From: Luteitalea sp.
GTDB lineage: Bacteria > Acidobacteriota > Vicinamibacteria > Vicinamibacterales > Vicinamibacteraceae
Direction: 5' to 3'
DNA length: 64,000 nt
Assembly (NCBI GenBank): GCA_009377495.1
Contig: WHTZ01000018.1
Location: 28,668-92,667, forward strand
In this document: piece by piece, positions 32,089 to 39,858 of the stretch
How positions within the stretch are numbered: the stretch's first letter is position 1
Layout of the letters: each line of letters starts with the position of its first letter
Translations under genes and position numbers: made by a program
The notes under the pieces: model-generated
Seen by the model: only the letters and a program-made list of their open reading frames with translations
The model's database searches: none
Told to the model about the DNA's origin: nothing

Positions 32089-34062
32089 TTACTGGCTGAC
32101 CTGCTGGACCTTCCAAGTGTCTCCTGTCCTGTCGAAGCGGACATGATCCGCTCCAATCGTCACCGTAAGCGTGCTACCCGCTTGCTCGAGCGTAACAGGC
32201 GGTACCTCGCTCGGTGTATCTCCCTGTCGCGGCGTGAGGACGGTGGCGACGAGGTGAGAGGGCGCGGGCCTCGTCGATGCGAGGCGGAGGACGCGGAGCG
32301 GGTGAATCCAGCCATCCGGTGTCGCCGCGGTTGCGGCGAGCGGCGTCGTGGCGGCAAAGCGGAGATCCACACTGGCCGAGTCGTCTGTGAGCGACCAGTG
32401 ATGTTGCGCGATCTCGGTGACGTCGCCGGCGGTGTGAAACCGCAGCTCCACGGTTTCTGGATCCGCTGTTTCGATCTCGTCGAGCAGAACGAAGTATCGC
32501 TTGCCGACGAAGACCACGTGTCGCCGAGCCCGCATCGTCTCGGTCTCGTAAGCGCCATCCGCAACGCCGGTGAGCGCCACGTAGCCGGGGCCTTCGAATG
32601 GTCCTTCCAGATGCCCCTCGCGCTTGGGTACCTGTCCCTTGCCCCCGACGAGGAGTGTGTTGTGACCAGCCGTTGTGATCTCGTAATACTGCAAGCGCTT
32701 CGGTCCGAAGTAGTCCGCCGGGTAGGGGCGGCTACCGAGCTCGCGCAGAACGAGCGTGTCCGCGACGCCCATGCTCACGTGGTTGAGATCGAGATGTGTG
32801 TGGCTGGCGGCGAGCGATCCGTTCTTGAGGGCGAGGAAGAACGGTGGATCCGGCTGTGACGGTGCGATGAGCGCCCAGCCAATGGATGTGTAGACCGCAG
32901 GATTGGGAATTGCCGGCGTGAACGAGCGCTCGGGATCTGGCAACCACGCCTCATCTACGGCCCGCCACAACAAGGTGAGCGCTTCGCGTGGCCAGCCTTC
33001 GTAGGAGGCGTCGGGCAAGCCATTCTCATCCTGAAACCAGACGAAGTCCGGGTTCTGGAACGCCCGGCCGAGCAGATACATGATCGGATCGTCAACGCGT
33101 CCATTGGAGTCGCCAAAGCTCGCCGTCAGTGTCGCGCCCGGATTGAACACGAGCGGGAAGTATCCGGTCTGTTTCACGCCCGGACGGGTGAAGAGCTCTT
33201 CTGCGAACGGCTCGCCCGCTCTTCTCAAAGCCTCGGCAGACATGAAGCCGTATCGATGGCCATATTGCCAATACCCGGTCCCCTCATTCCACGCGCCATC
33301 GTCCGGCAACTGATCCCAGTAGACCTTCATCCCTTCGACGGCCAGCGGCAGCGCCGTTGAGGCGAGCTTGCTCTCGTCTCGGAGCGCCAGTGCGGCTACC
33401 GCTGCGCCGCCGTTGCACACGGCGTTCCAGTTGTTCGAGCCCTTCCACCAACCCATTGGCTCTTCACGGGTGACGGCGTCGAGGTACGGTTGCAGGGCGC
33501 GCCGCTCGATCCCTTCTCGCAGGCGGGTTTGCTCTTCCGGCGTGAGGTCGTCATAGAGCCAGTCGTACGCGATCCCGAAGGTGAGCGCGTTCTCGCCGGT
33601 CATCAGGTCGTAGGGTGGCGGATGAGCGGTGTCTACCCAAATACGCCACTTGGCGAGCGCATCATCGAGCGCTGCGACGAGCGCGTCGCGGTACTTTCGC
33701 TGGTCGGTGAGCGTGTACGCCATCGCCCAAGTGAAGACGCGGCCCTGCAGCCGGCGCGCGGAGCCAATGCCCTTCGTCTCACCAGGTGGGTCCGGCTCAC
33801 CGCGTTTGGTCACGGACGGCACGATGGGGGGTGCCGAGAGTAGGGCTTCCGCTCGTGCCAGCAGCGACTGCGCGACGGGCGCCAGCTTTGGATGCTGCGC
33901 GCGCCGCTTGATGTGTGCGACATCGTCTTCGGTGAAGAGGAGTCCCGGATGCGTGCGCTCCGAGGGAGCTGCCACAGGAGCCGGCACGCTCGACACTGCC
34001 GGCACGAACATCGCGACCACAAGGAATGTTGCAGCGGCGTGGGCGGACACACGGACACGCAT
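32089..34062 (-). CDS. Secreted heparinase II/III-like polysaccharide lyase
   Basis: 657 residues with a Sec signal (AAATFLVVAMFVPAVSSVPAP). An alpha/alpha toroid N-terminal half (ALTFGIAYDWLYDDLTPEEQTRLREGI; NNWNAVCNGGAAVAALAL with the conserved NNW motif) precedes a beta-sandwich half starting near residue 380. The heparinase II/III motif SLAASHTHLDLNHVSMG gives the catalytic His cluster, and YEITTAGHNTLLVGGKGQ is the usual companion. Acts by beta-elimination on acidic polysaccharides (heparan-, alginate- or ulvan-like); substrate unknown. It converges with the serine hydrolase gene (33-bp gap, no terminator seen). Confidence 0.85.
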   Translation of the reverse strand: MRVRVSAHAAATFLVVAMFVPAVSSVPAPVAAPSERTHPGLLFTEDDVAHIKRRAQHPKLAPVAQSLLARAEALLSAPPIVPSVTKRGEPDPPGETKGIGSARRLQGRVFTWAMAYTLTDQRKYRDALVAALDDALAKWRIWVDTAHPPPYDLMTGENALTFGIAYDWLYDDLTPEEQTRLREGIERRALQPYLDAVTREEPMGWWKGSNNWNAVCNGGAAVAALALRDESKLASTALPLAVEGMKVYWDQLPDDGAWNEGTGYWQYGHRYGFMSAEALRRAGEPFAEELFTRPGVKQTGYFPLVFNPGATLTASFGDSNGRVDDPIMYLLGRAFQNPDFVWFQDENGLPDASYEGWPREALTLLWRAVDEAWLPDPERSFTPAIPNPAVYTSIGWALIAPSQPDPPFFLALKNGSLAASHTHLDLNHVSMGVADTLVLRELGSRPYPADYFGPKRLQYYEITTAGHNTLLVGGKGQVPKREGHLEGPFEGPGYVALTGVADGAYETETMRARRHVVFVGKRYFVLLDEIETADPETVELRFHTAGDVTEIAQHHWSLTDDSASVDLRFAATTPLAATAATPDGWIHPLRVLRLASTRPAPSHLVATVLTPRQGDTPSEVPPVTLEQAGSTLTVTIGADHVRFDRTGDTWKVQQVSQ

Positions 34063-34118
34063 GATGTTCAGGCTCCTCGAGCAAATGAAATCGAGAGTCG
34101 TCCCCGTTTTCAGCTTTC

Positions 34119-34487
34119 CTACGCGAGCCGTGCGGCCAGCCGAGGATGCGGTCGACGCGTGTCGAGACGCCGGAGACCCAGGTCTCGCGCGATTTGCAGT
34201 GCCTGCCGGTACTCGGCCTGGTCCAAGCGGCGGTTGATCTCGGTGAAAGACTCCCGGCTCACCTTGCCGGCCGGGAAGTACTGATCCATCAGGTTGACAT
34301 AGCTGCCCACCACGGCGTGGCGGCCGGTCTTACACGCAGCCCACTTGTCCTCCAGGCGGTTCACACCACAGTCGCGTGGGCACGCGCGGCAATCGGCGAG
34401 GGACGAGATCGCCCGTTCGGCGCGCGACCAACGCTCGGTCGGCGCAAGCGTCAGGTAAGCAGGCTGCCAGCCGTTCCCCCTAGACAT
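34119..34487 (-). pseudogene. PflX-like radical SAM gene with the SAM core deleted in frame
   Basis: 122 residues. The N-terminal part (SSLADCRACPRDCGVNRL...ACKTGRHAVVGSY) is the Cys-rich start of the PflX/COG1313 family of pyruvate-formate-lyase-activating-like proteins. The C-terminal part (VNLMDQYFPAGKVS...EINRRLDQAEYRQALQIARDLGL) is that family's end. The two are joined at GSY/VNL near base 34298, and the whole central radical SAM domain with its CxxxCxxC cluster is missing although the frame is intact. It is therefore probably an inactive relic, or a shortened protein with a new role. Start: ATG at 34487 with GGAAG upstream. Full-length relatives are roughly 300 residues or more. Confidence 0.6.
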
Positions 34488-34541
34488 GGCTAATTGCTTC
34501 CACGATACACCCGAACCGACGAAGGTGTCAGGGCCCACAGG

Positions 34542-34958
34542 TTATTCGCCGATGACCTGCACGACCAGCTCGCGTCGGCGGGCACCCGTGTCGAACTCAG
34601 CGACAACGATCTGCTGCCAGGTACCCAGCAGAAGACGACGCTCCTCGAAGGGAATCGTGAGCGACGGACCCAGCATCGCCGCCCGAACGTGACTCGATCC
34701 GTTATCGTCGCCCCAGCGCCGATGATGCTCATATGCCGCACGACGCGGTGCAATCTGCTCGAAGGCGTGGTCCAGATCCGCGACGACGCCCGACTCGAAC
34801 TCCAGCGTGGTCACCCCAGCAGTGGAACCAACGACGAATACGGTGGCCGCGCCAGCCTCGAGGCGCGAGTCAGCAACGATCTGACCCACCTCCGCCGTGA
34901 CGTCGCGGACATCGCCCTGGCCTTTTGTGTCGATGCTGAGGCGCTTGGTCAGAATCAT
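34542..34958 (-). CDS. yjbQ: YjbQ/UPF0047 family protein
   Basis: 138 residues. Family signature: WGDDNGSSHVRAAMLGPSLTIPF and LLLGTWQQIVVAEFD, with metal-binding His and Glu positions. Some members show weak thiamine-phosphate synthase activity ('secondary thiamine-phosphate synthase'), but the physiological role is unknown. AGGAG lies 8 nt before the ATG at 34958. The upstream lipoprotein gene stops 14 nt before it on the same strand, and the PflX-like relic follows, so these three were probably an operon. Confidence 0.9.
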   Translation of the reverse strand: MILTKRLSIDTKGQGDVRDVTAEVGQIVADSRLEAGAATVFVVGSTAGVTTLEFESGVVADLDHAFEQIAPRRAAYEHHRRWGDDNGSSHVRAAMLGPSLTIPFEERRLLLGTWQQIVVAEFDTGARRRELVVQVIGE

Positions 34959-34972
34959 CCTTTCGTCACTCC

Positions 34973-35638
34973 TCAGTGTTTCGGCTGCGCTCGTCGTCGC
35001 TTCCAACGCGTCCCCAGGTATCCGGCAATCGGCACAAGAAGGGCGGTCCAGAGCCACTGCCAGTTGTTCTGAACGAAGCTGGACACGCGTTGACGGACGG
35101 TGATGTCCACTTCAATGCGCCGATTGAACGTTTCAATCACAAGGGGTGCGTCACGGCCGGCCACGTCGATGTGCGCTGACAGAACGAGACTGAGACGCTG
35201 ACTCCCGTGGCTGGTAGGAGTCACCTCCCAGCGCCAACGTGACGTGCCCTCGCTGGAGATGGCCTGCAGATCGGGGGCCTGCGCTTGAATCGCAAAACCG
35301 GTGCCCGTCAGCGTGGCCTCCATGCGGTTGGAAATCTTTACTTTGGCAGATTCTGCACCGGCCTGCTGCTCGAGCTGCGATTGGAGTTGGGCGATTGGAA
35401 GGGAAGGAGACAACAGCAGTTCGACTGTTTCCGGTTGTTGATACCTCATTGCTGATGGCGCATTGAAGGTGATGTTACCCCAGTCGAGCTCGCGCGCGAC
35501 GTCGTCCACGGCCGTGACAGCCGTACTGGGCCGTGGCGCCGGTTCAGGCGCAGTAGGCTCACTCGATTCATAACCGCAGGCGCCGCACAGGGCGGCGGTC
35601 CCGACTAGCAGCTTGACAGTGAGGGACTTGCTCAGCAC
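34973..35638 (-). CDS. Predicted lipoprotein with C-terminal membrane anchor
   Basis: 221 residues. Signal peptide with lipobox-like LCGAC (Cys at ~21), then a Glu/Pro/Thr-rich linker, a beta-rich domain (~residues 50-180) and a C-terminal transmembrane helix WLWTALLVPIAGYLGTRW followed by basic KRRRAQPKH. I recognise no family. Anchoring at both ends would hold the domain in the periplasm next to the inner membrane. The same layout (lipobox, beta domain, C-terminal helix, basic tail) occurs in the gene on the other side of polA (38617-39426). Followed by yjbQ after 14 nt. Confidence 0.6.
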   Translation of the reverse strand: MLSKSLTVKLLVGTAALCGACGYESSEPTAPEPAPRPSTAVTAVDDVARELDWGNITFNAPSAMRYQQPETVELLLSPSLPIAQLQSQLEQQAGAESAKVKISNRMEATLTGTGFAIQAQAPDLQAISSEGTSRWRWEVTPTSHGSQRLSLVLSAHIDVAGRDAPLVIETFNRRIEVDITVRQRVSSFVQNNWQWLWTALLVPIAGYLGTRWKRRRAQPKH

Positions 35639-35743
35639 CGAGCCCTCCTCGATCGGCAGCCCCTAACCACGAGGCTGGCCAACACGTGAAGTCTGAACGA
35701 CCTGCCGTTCGAAACGCGCTAGCTGCGATTTGAAACTGGTTTG

Positions 35744-38440
35744 TTATCCCTTGGCTTCCTTCCAGTTCTCCCCGATGCCCACGTCAACGGTGAGCGGTAC
35801 GGTGAGCGCTACCGCGCCCTCCATGTGATGGCGCACGAGCGCGGCGATCTCGTCCGCTTCCTCGCGCCGTGCCTCGAACACGAGCTCGTCGTGGACCGTG
35901 AGGATCATGCACGGCCATCGGCCATCACGCGCCGGACGTTCCGCGAGTGCCGCATGCAGGTTGATCATGGCGCGCTTGAGGATGTCGGCAGCACTGCCCT
36001 GAATAGGCAGGTTGGCGGCTACGCGCTCCGCCGCGGCGCGAATCTGGCCGTTCCGGCTCGTGATCTCCGGCACCAGTCGGCGTCGTCCGAACATGGTCGT
36101 CACGATGCCCGTGTCGCGTGCCCGGGCCAGCGTGTCGTCGAGAAACCGTCGCACGGAGGGGAAGCCGCGGAAGTACGCGTCGATGAACTCCTGTGCGGCC
36201 TGTTGGGGCACACCAATGTCACGCGCGAGCGTGAACGCCGTCTTGCCGTAGAGCAGCGCGTAGTTGATGATCTTGGCGCGCCGGCGGAGCTCGTGCTTGC
36301 TCAGACCGCTATCTGCGCCAAACACCTGCAGCGCCGTCCGATCGTGAATGTCCTCACCGCGCCGGAACGCGTCGATGAGCGCGTTCTCATTCGCGAGGTG
36401 CGCCAGCACGCGGAGCTCGATTTGGGAGTAGTCAGCCGAGATGATCACATTGCCAGGCTCGGCGATGAACGCACGGCGAATCTCCCGGCCGAGCTCGGTG
36501 CGGATGGGAATGTTCTGGAGGTTGGGTTCCGAGCTACTGAGGCGCCCGGTGGCCGCCACCGCTTGGTTGAACGACGTGTGAATCCGACTCGTGTCGCGGT
36601 GGATGAGCTGCGGGAGGGCATCCACGTACGTGCCCTTGAGCTTTTGGACGGCCCGCCACTCCAGGATCTCCCGCGGCAGCTCGTGTACGAGTGCCAGCTC
36701 CTCCAACACTTCGACGGCGGTCGACGCGGCGCGGGTCTTGCCCGTGCGCTTGAGCGCGGGAAGCTGCATCTTGTCGAAGAGCACTTCGGCCAGTTGGCGG
36801 GGGGAGTTGATGTTGAACGCCACTCCTGCGAGCTCGTAGATGCGCGCGGTGCGTCGCTGAAGCTCCTCCTCCAGGCGCGCCGACAAGCCGCGGAGCACCG
36901 TGATGTCGAGGCGCACGCCGGCACTCTCGATGTCCACCAGCACCGCCACGAGCGGCAGCTCGAGCTCGCGATAGACGGAGGTCAGGCCCTCGCGCTCCAG
37001 GGCGGGCACGAGCGTGTCGCGCAGTTGCAGCGCGAGGTCGGCGCGCTCACCCGCGAACACCACCGTCGCATCGACCGGCACCCGAGCCAGCGGAATGGCC
37101 TTCGCGCCGCGCCCACAGACGTCTTCGACGGCCGTGGCGCGGTAGCCGAGGCGCTCGAGTGCCAGCGGCTCGATGGCGTGGCTCGACTGCGTCGCGTCGA
37201 GCACATAGCTCGCCAGCATCGGGTCGTCTTGGGGACCCTGCAAGACAATGCCGTGACGCTCGAGCAACACGGCCGCGGTCTTGACATCGTGCACGACCTT
37301 GGCGGTTTTGGGGTCTTCGAGCACGGGCTTCAGCACGCCCAGCGCGGCCGCCACGTCGACGTTGCTCGTTGCTTCGAGCGTCGTGTGACCGAATGGGATG
37401 TAGCGCGCCCAGCGCGGACCCGTGGACACGGCCATGCCGACCAGCGTACCTGGCATGGGTGCCGGCCCGTCGCCGGCCACGTACAGCGCAAATCGCCCGG
37501 CGCAATCGAGCTCCGCCGCCAGTGCACGCACCTCGTCGAGCGACGTGACGATGCGGTAGTCGCGCTCGACCTCGGTGGCCGAGGGCGCGTACTCGGAGAC
37601 GAGCGATCGGAAGCCGAGACGCGAGAACAGTTCGAATGCCGCCAACTGTGATGGGCCGCCGTAACGCAGGTCATCGAGATCGACGTCGACTGGGACATCT
37701 GCGTGAATGCGAGCCAGATCGCGGCTCTGCAGCGCCTGGTCGCGATGCGTGGCAAGCGCCTCGCGATACCGCTTCTGCGGCACTTCCGCAGCGTGTGCGA
37801 GCAGCGCATCGAGCGATCCGTGCTGCGCGATGAGCTCGCGCGCACCTTTCTCGCCAATCCCAGGGACACCTTTGATGTTGTCGATGGCATCGCCCATCAG
37901 CGCGACCACGTCGACCACACGGTCAGGCGGCACGCCAAATTTCTCAACGACGCCAGGCCGGTCATACCACGTTCCCTCGTCCCGCGGGTTGAAGACGCGA
38001 ACGTGCTCATCGACGAGCTGGAAGAAATCCTTGTCGCCGGTCACCAGTACGACGTCGAAGCCCTGCCCAACCGCCCGTCGCGCCAGCGTTGCCATCACAT
38101 CGTCCGCCTCGTAGCGCTCGCACGTGATGATTGGAACACCGAGCGCGGCACACGCTTCGTGCACCCACGGGACCTGCTCGGCGAGATCGGGTGGCATGGG
38201 CGCTCGATTTGCCTTGTAGTCGGCGGCCAACTCGGAGCGAAAGGTCGGCCCGGCCAGGTCGAACGCAGCACCAATGAATGCCGGCGTGTGGTCTTGCACC
38301 AGCTTTCGAAGCATCGTCACGAAGCCGTACACGGCGTTGGTCGAACGGCCATCGGGGCCCGTCAGCCCGCGAATCGCGTGGTAGGCGCGATACATCTGCG
38401 AGCTGCCGTCGATCAGAAACAAGACAGGGCGTTCAGGCAT
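35744..38440 (-). CDS. polA: DNA polymerase I
   Basis: 898 residues. Domains in order: 5' nuclease (1-~300, LFLIDGSSQMYRAYHAIRG; GDAIDNIKGVPGIGEKGA), a 3'-5' exonuclease-fold domain (~310-500) and polymerase (~510-898). Polymerase motifs A (SADYSQIELRVLAH), B (RRRAKIINYALLYG) and C (TVHDELVFEA) are intact. The exonuclease domain has lost its metal ligands: the DxE pair reads YVA, the NxxxD motif has changed, and the YxxxD motif reads FAGER, so proofreading is probably absent, as in Taq. In motif B the residue matching E. coli Phe762 is Tyr727. The ATG at 38440 has GGTGA upstream. Acts in repair and Okazaki fragment processing. Confidence 0.95.
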   Translation of the reverse strand: MPERPVLFLIDGSSQMYRAYHAIRGLTGPDGRSTNAVYGFVTMLRKLVQDHTPAFIGAAFDLAGPTFRSELAADYKANRAPMPPDLAEQVPWVHEACAALGVPIITCERYEADDVMATLARRAVGQGFDVVLVTGDKDFFQLVDEHVRVFNPRDEGTWYDRPGVVEKFGVPPDRVVDVVALMGDAIDNIKGVPGIGEKGARELIAQHGSLDALLAHAAEVPQKRYREALATHRDQALQSRDLARIHADVPVDVDLDDLRYGGPSQLAAFELFSRLGFRSLVSEYAPSATEVERDYRIVTSLDEVRALAAELDCAGRFALYVAGDGPAPMPGTLVGMAVSTGPRWARYIPFGHTTLEATSNVDVAAALGVLKPVLEDPKTAKVVHDVKTAAVLLERHGIVLQGPQDDPMLASYVLDATQSSHAIEPLALERLGYRATAVEDVCGRGAKAIPLARVPVDATVVFAGERADLALQLRDTLVPALEREGLTSVYRELELPLVAVLVDIESAGVRLDITVLRGLSARLEEELQRRTARIYELAGVAFNINSPRQLAEVLFDKMQLPALKRTGKTRAASTAVEVLEELALVHELPREILEWRAVQKLKGTYVDALPQLIHRDTSRIHTSFNQAVAATGRLSSSEPNLQNIPIRTELGREIRRAFIAEPGNVIISADYSQIELRVLAHLANENALIDAFRRGEDIHDRTALQVFGADSGLSKHELRRRAKIINYALLYGKTAFTLARDIGVPQQAAQEFIDAYFRGFPSVRRFLDDTLARARDTGIVTTMFGRRRLVPEITSRNGQIRAAAERVAANLPIQGSAADILKRAMINLHAALAERPARDGRWPCMILTVHDELVFEARREEADEIAALVRHHMEGAVALTVPLTVDVGIGENWKEAKG

Positions 38441-38569
38441 ACTCACCCACAAGGATACTCCGGCCGTGGCGGCGCTGAATCCCATTCGACTCGCCTGACG
38501 GCCGCCTTCCGCGAGCGAAGCGAGTCGAAGGGCCGTTTCCCGACTCCTGATTCCTCTTCCCTGATCCCT

Positions 38570-38600
38570 ACTGACCCCTGACCCCTGACACCTGACCCCT
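38570..38600 (+). repeat. Short tandem repeat CCTGACCCC-type
   Basis: CTGACCCCTGACCCCTGACA followed by CCTGACCCCT in the gap between the divergent polA and lipoprotein genes, preceded by ACTCCTGATTCC and CCCTGATCCC. It is an imperfect 7-9 bp tandem array, found only between genes. Confidence 0.6.
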
Positions 38601-38616
38601 AGTATCATGAGGCGGT

Positions 38617-39426
38617 ATGCGCGTTCGTCGACTGGCGAGCTGGATCCTCCTCATCGCGTTGCTAGGAGCTGCCGCTTGTGCTGGAGGGTTGTTTCGCGAG
38701 TACGAGTACGACGAGCAGACGTTCGTCAACCTCGATGGATCGGCCAGGATCGTGGTGAGTAGCTCGCTTCCGGCGCTGCGGGCACTGCATGGCTTCGACG
38801 TGCCGACAGATCCCGCCGCACCGATTGACCGTGAGGCGATCGGCAGGCTGTTCGAATCCCCCGTAACCGGCGATGTATACGTCTCGCGACCGTGGCGGCG
38901 GCATGGCCGCGCCTACGTGAGTGTGCGACTCCAGACCAGCGACGTCACGCGTGTGAGCGAGGCTGCACCGTTTCGCTGGTCGCGCTACGCGTTGAGGCGC
39001 CAGGGAGGCGGCTACGTGTACCGCCAGCGAGTTGGTAAGCCCACGGCTCGGCCATCCGGCGCAGGCCCTTGGAGCGGCGAGGAGCTGGTCGCCTTTCGCT
39101 TGCACCTGCCGAGCAAGGTTCTGTTCCACAACTCGCCGACGCGTCAGGTCGAGCGCGGCAACATCGTCACCTGGGAGCAGCCGCTGCAGGCTCGTCTTGC
39201 CGGCGAGCCCGTGGAGATCGAGGTCCGCCTCCACCCCCAGACGATCCTCTACCGCACGCTGATTATCTTCGGCGTGGCCCTCGCTACGGCGGTCGTGCTG
39301 TTGGGGTCAGTCGTATGGTGGATGAGACGGAAGGGACGACGTCTGCGGGAAGAGGCCGGAGGTTCGAAGGTTACCTCACACGGTGCGCTCGGAGGCCCAG
39401 AGCTCTTGCGGAAACGCAGGCAATGA
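38617..39426 (+). CDS. Predicted lipoprotein with C-terminal membrane anchor
   Basis: 269 residues. Lipoprotein signal with lipobox LGAAAC (Cys ~21). The periplasmic beta-rich part (~25-205) contains VYVSRPWRRHGRAYVSVRLQTSD and ends EIEVRLHPQTILYRT. Then comes a transmembrane helix IIFGVALATAVVLLGSVVWWM and a basic cytoplasmic tail MRRKGRRLREE. No known family. GAGG and a -10-like TATCAT (38603-38608) stand 8 nt or less before the ATG. It mirrors in architecture the lipoprotein at 34973-35638. Confidence 0.6.
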   Translation: MRVRRLASWILLIALLGAAACAGGLFREYEYDEQTFVNLDGSARIVVSSSLPALRALHGFDVPTDPAAPIDREAIGRLFESPVTGDVYVSRPWRRHGRAYVSVRLQTSDVTRVSEAAPFRWSRYALRRQGGGYVYRQRVGKPTARPSGAGPWSGEELVAFRLHLPSKVLFHNSPTRQVERGNIVTWEQPLQARLAGEPVEIEVRLHPQTILYRTLIIFGVALATAVVLLGSVVWWMRRKGRRLREEAGGSKVTSHGALGGPELLRKRRQ

Positions 39427-39460
39427 GGTCGGGCGGGACTTTTTTCCTGACGGGCTTAGG

Positions 39461-39493
39461 TTGACAGTCGACCTGAGACCGAGACATACTCGG
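39461..39493 (+). promoter_or_regulatory. padR promoter with overlapping palindrome
   Basis: TTGACA (39461-39466), 18-nt spacer, CATACT (39485-39490), then 8 nt to the padR ATG. The inverted repeat CCGAG-ACATA-CTCGG (39479-39493) covers the -10, which fits an autoregulatory PadR operator. Confidence 0.55.
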
Positions 39494-39498
39494 GTCGG

Positions 39499-39855
39499 AT
39501 GTCAACCAAAGAAGAGAAAGACCGCATCGCGCTGCTGCAGGGCACGCTCGACCTGCTGATTCTCAGGACGTTGGTGTTCGGCCGCCAGCACGGCCAGGGC
39601 ATCGCACGCGCCATCCAGACCCAGACCGAAGAGGTGTTGCTCGTCGATCATGGGTCGCTCTATCCCGCACTTCAACGACTCGAATCCCAGGGTTGGATTG
39701 CCGCCGAGTGGGGCACGTCCGAGAACAACCGCAAAGCGCGCTTCTACACGCTCACGAAGGCCGGTCGCAAGCAGTTGGCGCGAGAGGTCAGCCAATGGCG
39801 TAGGCTCGTCACGGCCATCGGGCGTTTGCTGGGCCCGGAAGGGGCGGAGGGCTGA
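39499..39855 (+). CDS. PadR family transcriptional regulator
   Basis: 118 residues, winged-helix DNA-binding repressor of the PadR family: [29 protein letters not shown] opens the HTH and [22 protein letters not shown] the recognition helix and wing. PadR proteins of this type accompany ADOP permeases in Acidobacteriota and likely control the adjoining permease. It ends 3 nt before the permease start. A palindrome over its -10 region suggests autoregulation. Confidence 0.9.
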   Translation: MSTKEEKDRIALLQGTLDLLILRTLVFGRQHGQGIARAIQTQTEEVLLVDHGSLYPALQRLESQGWIAAEWGTSENNRKARFYTLTKAGRKQLAREVSQWRRLVTAIGRLLGPEGAEG

Positions 39856-39858
39856 TGG

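Noticed and set aside
35741..37651. A 636-codon open frame opposite polA
   Set aside because: It is a high-GC shadow of polA with no protein-like character; polA carries all motifs.
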